A DNA stretch of 9,355 nucleotides from JBDTNL01 sp039933785 (GTDB lineage Bacteria > Acidobacteriota > Thermoanaerobaculia > Multivoradales > JAGPDF01). Shown piece by piece: positions 1 to 6,291 of this stretch. Location: the NCBI GenBank assembly GCA_039933785.1, contig JBDTNL010000111.1:1-9355 (forward strand), written 5' to 3'. Position 1 is the stretch's first letter. The number at the start of each line of letters is the position of its first letter. Both the position numbers and the translations under genes were made by a program. The notes below the pieces were generated by a model. That model made no database searches and had not been told where the DNA came from. It was given only the letters and a program-made list of their open reading frames with translations.

Positions 1-789
1 GGTTCGGAGGCGCCGCAGGTTCGTCGCCTTCCCCTTCCCGAGGGCACGCTGTTCGGGGACGCTCGGGCCGCGGGGTTTGCCACCGCGCGCGCGCCGGTGA
101 TTGCCTTTCTCGAAGAGCACACGTACGTCCTGCCAGGGTGGGCGACGGCTGTGCTCGAAGCCCATCGCGGACCGTGGGTGGGCGTCGGCACGCGGATCGT
201 CGCGGGGAATCCCACATACGGGCGTAGTCGCTTGATCGGGCTGCTGAACTACGGCCACTACGCCGCGCCGCTGCGGCGGGGCGAGAGCGCCCGCGTCCCC
301 GGACACAACGCCACGTACAAGACCGACGCTCTGCGCAGCCTGGGCGATGACCTTACGGGTTTGCTCGGGAACGATCTCGTGCTGCAGCAGCGCCTGCTCG
401 CCCGCGGCGGGCGTTTCTTTCTCGAGCCCGCCGCGGTCCTTGCACATCGCAATGAGGGCAGCTTGGCGAGCATCGGGAGGGGCATCTTCCTCTGGTATCG
501 ATCCTACGGGCCGCTGCGGGCGCGCGAAGGGCGTTGGTCTTGGGGCCGCCGCATGCTTTACGTCGTTGCGGCCCCGGCCATCCCGTTCTATTTCGTGGCG
601 CATTTCGTGCCCTACCTGGTGCGCGAGCGCAAGGAGGGATGGGCGCGTGTGGCCTGCAACCTGCCGTTCGTGTGGGCGATGCAGCTCTGCGGGGCGTTGG
701 GGCAGGCGGTCGGTCTGGCCTTCGGGGTCGGCAGGGCGGCTGAGAAGTTCTCGCGCTATGAGCTCACCGAACCACGGGGGCCGCTGTGA
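1..789 (+). CDS. Family 2 glycosyltransferase, 3' part (5' end outside window)
   Basis: This is the C-terminal 262 residues of a GT-A fold, family 2 glycosyltransferase, which moves a sugar from a nucleotide-sugar to a lipid-linked or polysaccharide acceptor at the inner face of the membrane. The frame is open from base 1. Before the GTG at 97 the codons read ARAAGFATARAPVIAFLEEHT, matching the usual 'ARN-G...A.G..I.FLD.D' stretch at the metal-binding site, so the GTG is an internal valine and the gene begins upstream. Here the usual DxD reads EEH, which is atypical. A second typical block follows near 367-430: GND (the ED-type catalytic acid region), LLARGGRFFLEP and the histidine of AHRNEG. 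Two hydrophobic segments near 550-625 and 660-725 suggest membrane attachment. The last 26 bases overlap the convergent glycosyltransferase gene. The family is clear; donor and acceptor cannot be told. Confidence 0.88.
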   Translation, partial: GSEAPQVRRLPLPEGTLFGDARAAGFATARAPVIAFLEEHTYVLPGWATAVLEAHRGPWVGVGTRIVAGNPTYGRSRLIGLLNYGHYAAPLRRGESARVPGHNATYKTDALRSLGDDLTGLLGNDLVLQQRLLARGGRFFLEPAAVLAHRNEGSLASIGRGIFLWYRSYGPLRAREGRWSWGRRMLYVVAAPAIPFYFVAHFVPYLVRERKEGWARVACNLPFVWAMQLCGALGQAVGLAFGVGRAAEKFSRYELTEPRGPL

Positions 790-1747
790 CCTCGGATTCT
801 GGCGCCGACGCGGTCGCGATCGAGCGCCTCCTGAGCGCACGGGCGTAGCCGACGCTCTCTCCAGCGAGCGAGGCCGCGTGACCCACGGCGATCACCGGCA
901 GGCCGCGAACGAACTCCATCGTCGCGCCTGCCCGAGCGGCGTGCCGAGCGACGTGAAACAAGTTCGTCGCCAAGCGGATCGGCAGCGCGCTCACGACCAG
1001 GTATCCGAAGCTGGTGGGCCGACGCGCACCCAGCCAGGCGAGTCGGAGCGCCGCGAAGTCCTGCCCGCGGCGGAAGCGTTCCGTGAGGAACGACTTCCAG
1101 GTGTCCAGATGATGATGCTCGACCACCGCATCGGGAGCGAAGACGAGCGTGGCGCCGGCGGCGCGCAGGCGCCAGCTGAAGAGCGCGTCGCCGACCATTG
1201 GATCCCCTTGGAATCCGCCGAGGGTCTCGAACGAGGCGCGAGAGCAAATCAGGTTGGCGGTCGGCCCCATATCCACTTCGCGCGCCTTGCCAGCCGGCAG
1301 CCATTTGCTGAACTTGCACAAATGCACAGCGCGGTCGAACGGCCGCCTGCCGTGACAGGCGAGGCCCCCGACTACCGGCTGGCGCGTGTCTTCGTGCGCG
1401 GCGACGAGACGCTCCAGCCAGTCGGGGCGCGCATAACAATCAGGATCCGAGAAAACCAGATAGTCGCCCCGGGCGCGCGCCGCGCCGAGGTTTCGCGCCG
1501 GTTGAGGCAGCAGTCGTTGGGCACTGCGCAAATAGACCAACTGAGGCAGCTCGGCCTGAGCGGCCTGGACGATCACTTCGCATGCGAGGTCCGGGGAGCT
1601 GTCGACGAGCAGGACCTCGAAGTCCCGGCGAGTCTGTTGCGCCAAGGCGCGCAAGCACCGAGCCAGGGTCGAGCCCGAGCGGTAGAGGGGCACGATGACG
1701 GAGATCTTGAGGGCGCTCGCGCCCTCGCTGGATCTCTGGGCTTCCAT
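764..1747 (-). CDS. Family 2 glycosyltransferase
   Basis: This 327-residue protein is a family 2 glycosyltransferase, probably acting in cell-surface polysaccharide synthesis. From the chosen start the N-terminus reads KISVIVPLYRSGSTLARCL (residues 14-32), the classic nucleotide-binding first strand. VDSSPD follows at 48-53, then PARNLGAARARGDYLVFSDPD at about 83-103 with the DPD metal-binding motif at 101-103, and MVGDALFSWRLRAAG around 184-198, where GD replaces the usual ED. A histidine-rich VEHHHLDTW at 209-217 follows, then a hydrophobic C-terminal part (about 247-300) that may touch the membrane. The frame stays open to a TTG at 1810, but I chose the ATG at 1747: the homology starts soon after it, and a TATAAC hexamer lies just upstream with no Shine-Dalgarno, consistent with a leaderless message. 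The gene is divergent from the flippase and overlaps the upstream glycosyltransferase tail to tail by 26 bases. The specific sugar is unknown. Confidence 0.92.
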   Translation of the reverse strand: MEAQRSSEGASALKISVIVPLYRSGSTLARCLRALAQQTRRDFEVLLVDSSPDLACEVIVQAAQAELPQLVYLRSAQRLLPQPARNLGAARARGDYLVFSDPDCYARPDWLERLVAAHEDTRQPVVGGLACHGRRPFDRAVHLCKFSKWLPAGKAREVDMGPTANLICSRASFETLGGFQGDPMVGDALFSWRLRAAGATLVFAPDAVVEHHHLDTWKSFLTERFRRGQDFAALRLAWLGARRPTSFGYLVVSALPIRLATNLFHVARHAARAGATMEFVRGLPVIAVGHAASLAGESVGYARALRRRSIATASAPESEVTAAPVVR

Positions 1748-1754
1748 GCCGAGC

Positions 1755-1760
1755 GTTATA
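1755..1760 (-). promoter_or_regulatory. Possible -10 element (TATAAC) for a leaderless transcript
   Basis: On the minus strand TATAAC matches five of six positions of TATAAT. Counting its first T as -12 puts +1 at about 1748, one base before the ATG at 1747. No convincing -35 hexamer is visible at 16-18 bases upstream. The gene has no Shine-Dalgarno in front of the ATG, which fits leaderless initiation. This is inference from spacing only. Confidence 0.35.
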
Positions 1761-1800
1761 TCCCACCCCCGCCGCGCCAGGTAGAGTCCCGCGCTTGCCG

Positions 1801-1807
1801 AGAAGGG
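1801..1807 (+). promoter_or_regulatory. Weak ribosome binding site of the flippase gene
   Basis: The purine run AGAAGGG ends two bases before the ATG at 1810, closer than the usual 5-9 base spacing. It favours the ATG over the in-frame TTG at 1795, which lies upstream of this site. Confidence is limited by the short spacing. Confidence 0.35.
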
Positions 1808-1809
1808 CA

Positions 1810-3285
1810 ATGAGCGAGCGACCGGAAGCGACCCAGGGGGCGGCTACTCTCGCCGTTCTTATGGGCTCCGCGGCGGCGGTGCTCGCCGCCTTCGCGATGC
1901 GAGTCGTGCTCGCCCGCCGGCTGGGGCCTGGCGACTTCGGGCTCTTCACGGAGGCGGTGGCCATCGCCACCGCGGCCGGCGGTTGCGCGGCGCTCGGATT
2001 GGGTTCCGCCGCCGCACGTAGGGTCAGCCTTTTGCGCGTTGGCGCGGATCCTCGAGCGCCCCGACAAGCAGCGGGCACCGCCATCGCGACGGGTGCCCTG
2101 TCGGGAATCGCCGGCGCTCTGTTAGTCGTCGCGCTGGCGCCCTGGGTCGCCCGAATCGCCGAGAAGCCCGATCTCACCGCGCCGCTTTGGGCCCTGGCGC
2201 CGGTCGTCGCAGCGCTCGCCGTCGGCCAAGCGACGCTCGGCGTGGCGCGCGCCTTTGGGAACACTCTGGGAAGGGCACTTTGGCGCGACGCGCTCGGCGG
2301 GCTCTGGCGTGCGCTCGGTGTATTCGCCGCGCTGGCGCTCGGGGCGGGCCTCACGGGCGCGGCTCTCGGGTTCGCCGCAGGATCGCTGGTCGGGGAGCTC
2401 GGTTTCGTCGGCTATGCCGCGGCGCGCGGCTGGTGGAGAGTTCCCCTCGGCGGCCCGCGTTGGGATCGCGAGTTGCTGCGCTCGTTGCCACCCTACGCCG
2501 GGATGGCGGTGGTCTATCAGGGAGCGCAGTGGTTCGACATCCTGTTGCTCGGTGTCTTGGCCCCGGCCGCTGCGGTGGGGATTTACGGTGTGGCACGCGG
2601 CCTCGAACGGGTGCTCGAGCTCGGGGGCGAGGCTGGCGCGCATCGCTTTCTACCGGCGGCGACCGAGGCTCTGCACCGAGAGGGTGTCGCGGCGCTCGCA
2701 GGCCTCTACCTCGAGGCGCGCGCGATCAACTTGGCGCTGCTCTTGCCACCGCTTCTCCTCTGCCTCCTGGCGCCGGGCCCGCTGCTGGTCGCGGTCTTCG
2801 GCGCGGCGTATGCGCCGGCCGCCGCCGCGCTCCGTCTGTTGGCGGCCGGCCTCTTGTTCTCGGCGGTCTTCGGGTACAACGATCGGGCCTTGCTGGCGGC
2901 CGGCGACGAGGTCGCGGTGGCGCGGATCACGTTGGGCGCCTTGGTTGTCGGCGCGCTGATCGCGGTGGGCTTGGTCCACAGCCACGGCATTCTAGGCGGC
3001 GCCGCCGGCTGGAGCGCGATGGTCGCGCTGCAGAACCTGCTCTGGGCTCGACGATTGGCGCGCCGAGTGGGGGTGGGATTCGGCGGCCGCGAGTTGCTCG
3101 AGCTCGCCGCGCGGGTCGCTGGCCCGGCGCTCGCGCTCTTTGTCGCGCTGCGGGCCGGTGGCTTCGACTCGCTCGCCGCCGCGCTCACCGCCGCAGCCGC
3201 GGCGGGGATCCTCGGCCTGCTGCGCTTGCGACGACGATGGCGGCGGGCGCGCTCTGCGGACTCGGACCCGGACCCGGACTACTGA
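1810..3285 (+). CDS. Wzx/MATE-like polysaccharide (lipid-linked oligosaccharide) flippase
   Basis: This 491-residue, very hydrophobic protein belongs to the polysaccharide biosynthesis/oligosaccharide flippase group (Polysacc_synt, MOP superfamily). These proteins move undecaprenyl-linked sugar units from the cytoplasmic to the periplasmic face of the inner membrane. The diagnostic N-terminus is present: a first helix followed by VVLARRLGPGDFGLFTEAV (about residues 31-49), the 'ARxLGPxDFG' signature of the family. About 12-14 hydrophobic segments follow, with a mid-protein PPYAGMAVVYQGAQWFDILLLG region typical of the second six-helix half. The length matches the family. The C-terminus is an Arg-rich stretch then an acidic tail, DSDPDPDY. 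An in-frame TTG at 1795 is possible, but the ATG at 1810 follows an AGAAGGG purine run, although only two bases away. It starts 62 bases from the divergent glycosyltransferase and ends in a 7-base overlap with the next, convergent gene. The exported glycan is unknown. Confidence 0.9.
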   Translation: MSERPEATQGAATLAVLMGSAAAVLAAFAMRVVLARRLGPGDFGLFTEAVAIATAAGGCAALGLGSAAARRVSLLRVGADPRAPRQAAGTAIATGALSGIAGALLVVALAPWVARIAEKPDLTAPLWALAPVVAALAVGQATLGVARAFGNTLGRALWRDALGGLWRALGVFAALALGAGLTGAALGFAAGSLVGELGFVGYAAARGWWRVPLGGPRWDRELLRSLPPYAGMAVVYQGAQWFDILLLGVLAPAAAVGIYGVARGLERVLELGGEAGAHRFLPAATEALHREGVAALAGLYLEARAINLALLLPPLLLCLLAPGPLLVAVFGAAYAPAAAALRLLAAGLLFSAVFGYNDRALLAAGDEVAVARITLGALVVGALIAVGLVHSHGILGGAAGWSAMVALQNLLWARRLARRVGVGFGGRELLELAARVAGPALALFVALRAGGFDSLAAALTAAAAAGILGLLRLRRRWRRARSADSDPDPDY

Positions 3286-5567
3286 CCGGGCCGATGGAAG
3301 ATGTTCAAGTTCGTCAACTCGGTCTCGCTGCCGTTGGTGCGCGCGTAGTCTTTCTTGGCGAAGAGATCGTCCTGTAGGCGAATATCCCATCGCGTTTCGA
3401 TGAACTCGTTGATTCCGTACGGCCCCAGGTTGTAGCCATCGGTATTGAGCTTGTCGAGAACGTGGAGCGTGACGTAGCCCAATCGAAAGTACTGGACCCA
3501 GCCGGGCTCTCCGGGTACGGTCTCCGGGGGACAGGGGGGAGCGCCCACGTTGAGCTCTTCCATCGGGTTCCCGATGTCGTAGACCAGTGCCATCCGCGTC
3601 AGCGGCCCCTCGTCGTTGTAGTAGTTGGCGTTGAGGTAGAGGTACCTCACCGAAAGGTTCTCCAGTTGATACCGCCCGGTGAAGCGGGTGGTGCAGTCCG
3701 TGAGACTGCTACCCGTCCAGACGGCCTCCTCGTGGTAGTCGTTCGGCAGGCCGCTGGTGCCGAAGTGGAAGGGTCGCTTGAAGCGCACCATGGTCTTGGC
3801 GACCACGGTTTGGCGCGATTTAACGGGGGGCAGGTCGAGGTCGATAGTGCTGTTGAGCACCAGCTGGAACACCAGGCAAGCCTCACCCTTGCTCGCGTCG
3901 ACGAGATCGGTGGCGCCGGCTGCGGTGAGTTGGAACCAGGCGCGCAGGAGAGGTACCGCTTGGCTCGAGTCTGGCCCGCCGACGCAGGCCTCTGCAGCGT
4001 CGTCGTAGCACTTGGCGTTGCCCTGATTGAGCGCAGCTTGTAGCGCCTTGAAATCGTTGACGTCAGAAAAACCGTCGGCTTGTCCTTGGGCAATGAACTC
4101 CTGGGCCAACGGACCGCCCTTTTTGCGCCCGGCGCAGCTCGCCGCGATCTGCGTCAGCATGGCCTTCAGGCTCTTCTGATACGCGTCCCTGAAGAAGGCA
4201 TCGACCGCAGCGCTGCTAAGAGGCTGTGCTGCAACCTCCGCCTCCGCCGCAAGACTCTTGCCCTGCCGAAGCCGCGAGTGGACCGCCCAGAGCCGTTGCT
4301 CGAATTGGTCGTCGGGCTGCGGTGGCAGACGCTTGAGCTGTGCCTGCTGCTCGGAAGCTGTGCCACGGGCAAGCCCGTAGCCGCCGGTGTGAGTGAGTGT
4401 CAGGACCACTCCCGGCACGGCAAGCTTGGCGGGGTAGAGAAAGAATTGGGCGCCGGCTTTGCGGTAGCCGAAGGTTGTCTCCTGCGCCTTTGTGACTGCC
4501 GTCGGCGGCGCAATCGCCAGGCGGGCCACGCCGGAGAAGTGCAGGCCGGGAGGATCGATCTGAACGCCCGCAACCACCCCCCCCGCGAACGGCAGGCGTT
4601 GCATGCTCTTGAGCGGGGTGAGCGTGATGGTCTCCTTCGAGAACAAGGCCTTTGCCGGGATCGTGAGCGTGAAGACGACACCGTTGGCGCTTTTCGCGTG
4701 CACTGTGCCGCCCTGGTCGGTGATGGCGGCGTGTGCCGCTCGCGTCGGATCCAGCACGACGCCGACGCCGACGCCGGTCGCCGTCGCTAGGTGCGCGAGC
4801 GCGGTCTCGGTCCCCTGGAGTGTGATTCGCTCTTTGAGATTGGTGTCGAGATCGGTGACCTCGATCGTGGCCGCGGCTCCGCTGGGCGCCGAAGAGAGCA
4901 CCCACCACGAGCCGTCGCGCTCGCGGGCATCGATCACGCTGACCACGAAGTCGGGATCGCCGTGACCGAGACGGAACACAGCGGTGTCGTCGCCCGCTGC
5001 CTCGCCGGGCAGCTCGAGACCGCCGCTGCGCGCGGCAATGCGCAGGCGCCGCCCCGCCAGACAGACGCCGCCGTCGCAGCGCTCGGATTCGCTCTCGGGG
5101 GCGTCCATGAGGGCGGTCGACGGCGTCTCCGGCAGCAATCTCTCCGGCAGAGCGTAGAGATCCGCCTCCTGGGGTTCATTGGCCGCGTGCTCATACGTGC
5201 GCGTCTCGCCGGTTTGGAGATCGACCAGCGTCAAGCGGTACGCGAGCTTCGCCGGAGCATGCCGCTGGACCCAGAAAAACCCATTGTCCGCGCGCCCGTC
5301 CACCAACCGCACGTCCAGGCCGGCGCCCCCTTGAGCACCGAAGTGGGCGGCGTCGTGGCTCAACGCCCTGGCCTCGGCGCCAGCGGCCCCGGTGAGCCAC
5401 TCGACCTGGGCGCTGAAACGCCCGTCGCCCAGGCACACGATTCCCCGGCCCTCCACGCACTTGGCAGTCCGCGGCTCCGCCGTAGGAGGCTGAGGGCGTC
5501 CGGGCGACGCGAGGAACGAACCGAGGAGAAGGAGAGAAAGGGCAGCGCGCGATTTGGGTATGAACAT
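3279..5567 (-). CDS. Large secreted protein with duplicated Cys-containing beta domain and ZU5-like segment, function unknown
   Basis: I do not recognise a named family for this 762-residue protein. It starts with a signal peptide (basic residues K5 and R7, hydrophobic stretch 8-19, likely cleavage near ASPG at 20-23), so it is probably exported. Two related beta domains follow: about 37-126 (C37, C45, GDGRF, DVRLVDGRADNGFFWV, VDLQTGETRTY) and about 164-250 (C164, C169, VSVIDARERDGSWWVL, VTDLDTNLKERI). Such domains are, to my knowledge, frequent in secreted proteins of Thermoanaerobaculia. Residues 286-356 resemble a ZU5-type module (GGTV, TLTIPAKALF, ITLTPL, DPPGLHFSG), closing with GGYGLARG at 395-402. 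A helical, Gln/Ala-rich middle (about 405-600) and a beta- and Tyr-rich C-terminus with several cysteines complete it. The frame runs back to 5696, but ATG 5567 has a GGAGG five bases before it and gives the signal peptide. No catalytic motif is seen. Confidence 0.85.
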   Translation of the reverse strand: MFIPKSRAALSLLLLGSFLASPGRPQPPTAEPRTAKCVEGRGIVCLGDGRFSAQVEWLTGAAGAEARALSHDAAHFGAQGGAGLDVRLVDGRADNGFFWVQRHAPAKLAYRLTLVDLQTGETRTYEHAANEPQEADLYALPERLLPETPSTALMDAPESESERCDGGVCLAGRRLRIAARSGGLELPGEAAGDDTAVFRLGHGDPDFVVSVIDARERDGSWWVLSSAPSGAAATIEVTDLDTNLKERITLQGTETALAHLATATGVGVGVVLDPTRAAHAAITDQGGTVHAKSANGVVFTLTIPAKALFSKETITLTPLKSMQRLPFAGGVVAGVQIDPPGLHFSGVARLAIAPPTAVTKAQETTFGYRKAGAQFFLYPAKLAVPGVVLTLTHTGGYGLARGTASEQQAQLKRLPPQPDDQFEQRLWAVHSRLRQGKSLAAEAEVAAQPLSSAAVDAFFRDAYQKSLKAMLTQIAASCAGRKKGGPLAQEFIAQGQADGFSDVNDFKALQAALNQGNAKCYDDAAEACVGGPDSSQAVPLLRAWFQLTAAGATDLVDASKGEACLVFQLVLNSTIDLDLPPVKSRQTVVAKTMVRFKRPFHFGTSGLPNDYHEEAVWTGSSLTDCTTRFTGRYQLENLSVRYLYLNANYYNDEGPLTRMALVYDIGNPMEELNVGAPPCPPETVPGEPGWVQYFRLGYVTLHVLDKLNTDGYNLGPYGINEFIETRWDIRLQDDLFAKKDYARTNGSETELTNLNIFHRPGQ
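4758..4775. repeat. Short tandem repeat, three GACGCC units
   Basis: Three perfect hexamer units lie inside the secreted-protein gene. On its coding strand they give the VGVGVV stretch (about residues 266-271) between the second beta domain and the ZU5-like segment. The stretch may be a flexible linker. Six-base units would change length without breaking the frame. The small copy number makes chance plausible. Confidence 0.3.
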
Positions 5568-5572
5568 GACGG

Positions 5573-5577
5573 CCTCC
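5573..5577 (-). promoter_or_regulatory. Strong Shine-Dalgarno (GGAGG) of the secreted-protein gene
   Basis: On the minus strand GGAGG is followed by five bases and the ATG at 5567. This decides the start against upstream in-frame starts (ATG at 5627 and the first possible codon at 5696), and the chosen start also gives a proper signal peptide. Confidence 0.75.
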
Positions 5578-5695
5578 GTGCCGGGGGCGAGCTCATTGCG
5601 AGGCTCACTCACCTGAAGAACGCGCATTCCATCGCCGATTCTTCGCAGTGGCTCCTCGGCGTCCCGAATAGCCGAGCTCGCCGCAGAGCCGGGCA

Positions 5696-5701
5696 TATGA
5701 T
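5696..5701 (+). promoter_or_regulatory. Possible -10 element (TATGAT) placing +1 at the sigma-factor start codon
   Basis: TATGAT matches five of six positions of the -10 consensus. With its first T as -12, +1 falls exactly on base 5708, the G of the GTG start. No Shine-Dalgarno precedes that start, and no TTGACA-like hexamer is seen 16-18 bases upstream. The simplest reading is a leaderless transcript from a housekeeping-type promoter; this is inferred from position. Confidence 0.45.
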
Positions 5702-5707
5702 GATTTC

Positions 5708-6286
5708 GTGGAGTCCGAAGAGCCGCCGACCACCGCCGACGAGGTCACGGCGCTTCTTGGCGCCTGGAGCGCCGGGGATCCCGGGGCTCTCGATCGCTTA
5801 CTGCCCTTGGTGTACCGCGAGCTGCACCAGATCGCCTCCCGCGCGCGACGGCGGGAGCCTCCGGGGGCGACCCTCCAGACCACCGCGCTGGTGCACGAGG
5901 CATACCTCAAGCTCGTGCGTCAGGACCACGCGAACTGGCAGAACCGGACACAGTTCTTCTCGGTCGCCGCGCAAGCGATGCGGCGGATCCTGGTCGATCA
6001 GGCCCGCCGCCGATCGGCTGAGAAGCGCGGTGGAGAGCGCCCGGTGCAGTGGCCGGAGGGCTTCGATCTTCCCGCGAGCACCGACGCCGAGGTGCTCGCC
6101 GTCGACGAAGCGCTGCGGACGATGGAAACTGTGGACCCGGAGCTCGCTCGCCTGGTGAACCTCCGTTTCTTCGGCGGCCTGACCGCCGAAGAGGCCGCAG
6201 CGGCGCTGGGGATCTCCGAAGCGATGGTCCACCGCGAGTGGGCATCAGCCAAGTCTTGGCTGCAACGCGAGCTCGGTCCGCAATAG
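5708..6286 (+). CDS. ECF-type RNA polymerase sigma factor, TIGR02999-like (kinase-linked)
   Basis: This 192-residue protein is an extracytoplasmic-function sigma factor with only regions 2 and 4. Region 2 spans about residues 10-105: LLPLVYRELHQIASRARRRE, TTALVHEAYLKLV (58-70, region 2.2), TQFFSVAAQAMRRILVDQAR (81-100). Region 4 spans about 130-190, with the helix-turn-helix in GGLTAEEAAAALGISEAMVHRE. The VHEAYLKL and MRRILVDQARRR blocks mark the TIGR02999/Sigma70_ECF (PF07638) type common in Acidobacteriota and Planctomycetes. In region 2.2 the usual acidic D-x-E-D is missing, and T58-T59 stand in its place. The GTG start has no Shine-Dalgarno but sits right after a TATGAT box. No anti-sigma factor is encoded nearby. 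Instead a Ser/Thr kinase follows five bases after the stop, so kinase control is likely (inferred). Target promoters are unknown. Confidence 0.93.
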   Translation: MESEEPPTTADEVTALLGAWSAGDPGALDRLLPLVYRELHQIASRARRREPPGATLQTTALVHEAYLKLVRQDHANWQNRTQFFSVAAQAMRRILVDQARRRSAEKRGGERPVQWPEGFDLPASTDAEVLAVDEALRTMETVDPELARLVNLRFFGGLTAEEAAAALGISEAMVHREWASAKSWLQRELGPQ

Positions 6287-6291
6287 TCATC

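Larger units (their letters stand above)
5568..5707. promoter_or_regulatory. Divergent intergenic region between secreted protein and sigma-factor operon
   Basis: These 140 bases separate two genes reading away from each other, so promoters for both should lie here. On the plus side a TATGAT hexamer abuts the sigma-factor start. On the minus side I see the GGAGG ribosome binding site but no good -10/-35 pair. I also looked for a GGAAC/CGTC-like ECF promoter pair in either orientation and found none with acceptable spacing. No clear inverted repeat stands out. Confidence 0.55.

Noticed and set aside
347..1813. A 488-codon open frame on the plus strand across both glycosyltransferases
   Set aside because: The translation is Arg/Ala/Ser-rich with no family motif and overlaps two genes with clear conserved motifs. 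It is a by-product of high GC content.
3273..3290. Hairpin CCCGG / CCGGG with an eight-base loop at the convergent flippase and secreted-protein ends, possible bidirectional terminator
   Set aside because: The stem is only five base pairs, no T-run follows on either strand, and it lies within coding sequence. Such palindromes are expected by chance at this GC content.
2187..3377. A 396-codon plus-strand frame inside the flippase gene
   Set aside because: Gly/Arg-rich translation, with no hydrophobic or conserved pattern, whereas the flippase frame gives clear membrane helices.
5568..5696. N-terminal extension of the secreted protein to 5696 or to the ATG at 5627
   Set aside because: It would bury the signal peptide 20-43 residues inside the protein, and GGAGG is correctly placed for the ATG at 5567.
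4791..6158. A 455-codon open frame on the plus strand, antisense to the secreted protein and running into the sigma gene
   Set aside because: Low-complexity, Arg-rich composition without recognisable domains. The signal peptide and strong ribosome binding site support the opposite strand, and the sigma-factor motifs support another frame.
6049..6291. In-frame upstream extension of the kinase gene (open back to 6049)
   Set aside because: It would overlap the sigma gene by over 230 bases, its translation is Arg/Gly-rich, and the conserved kinase N-terminal extension begins at the ATG at 6292.
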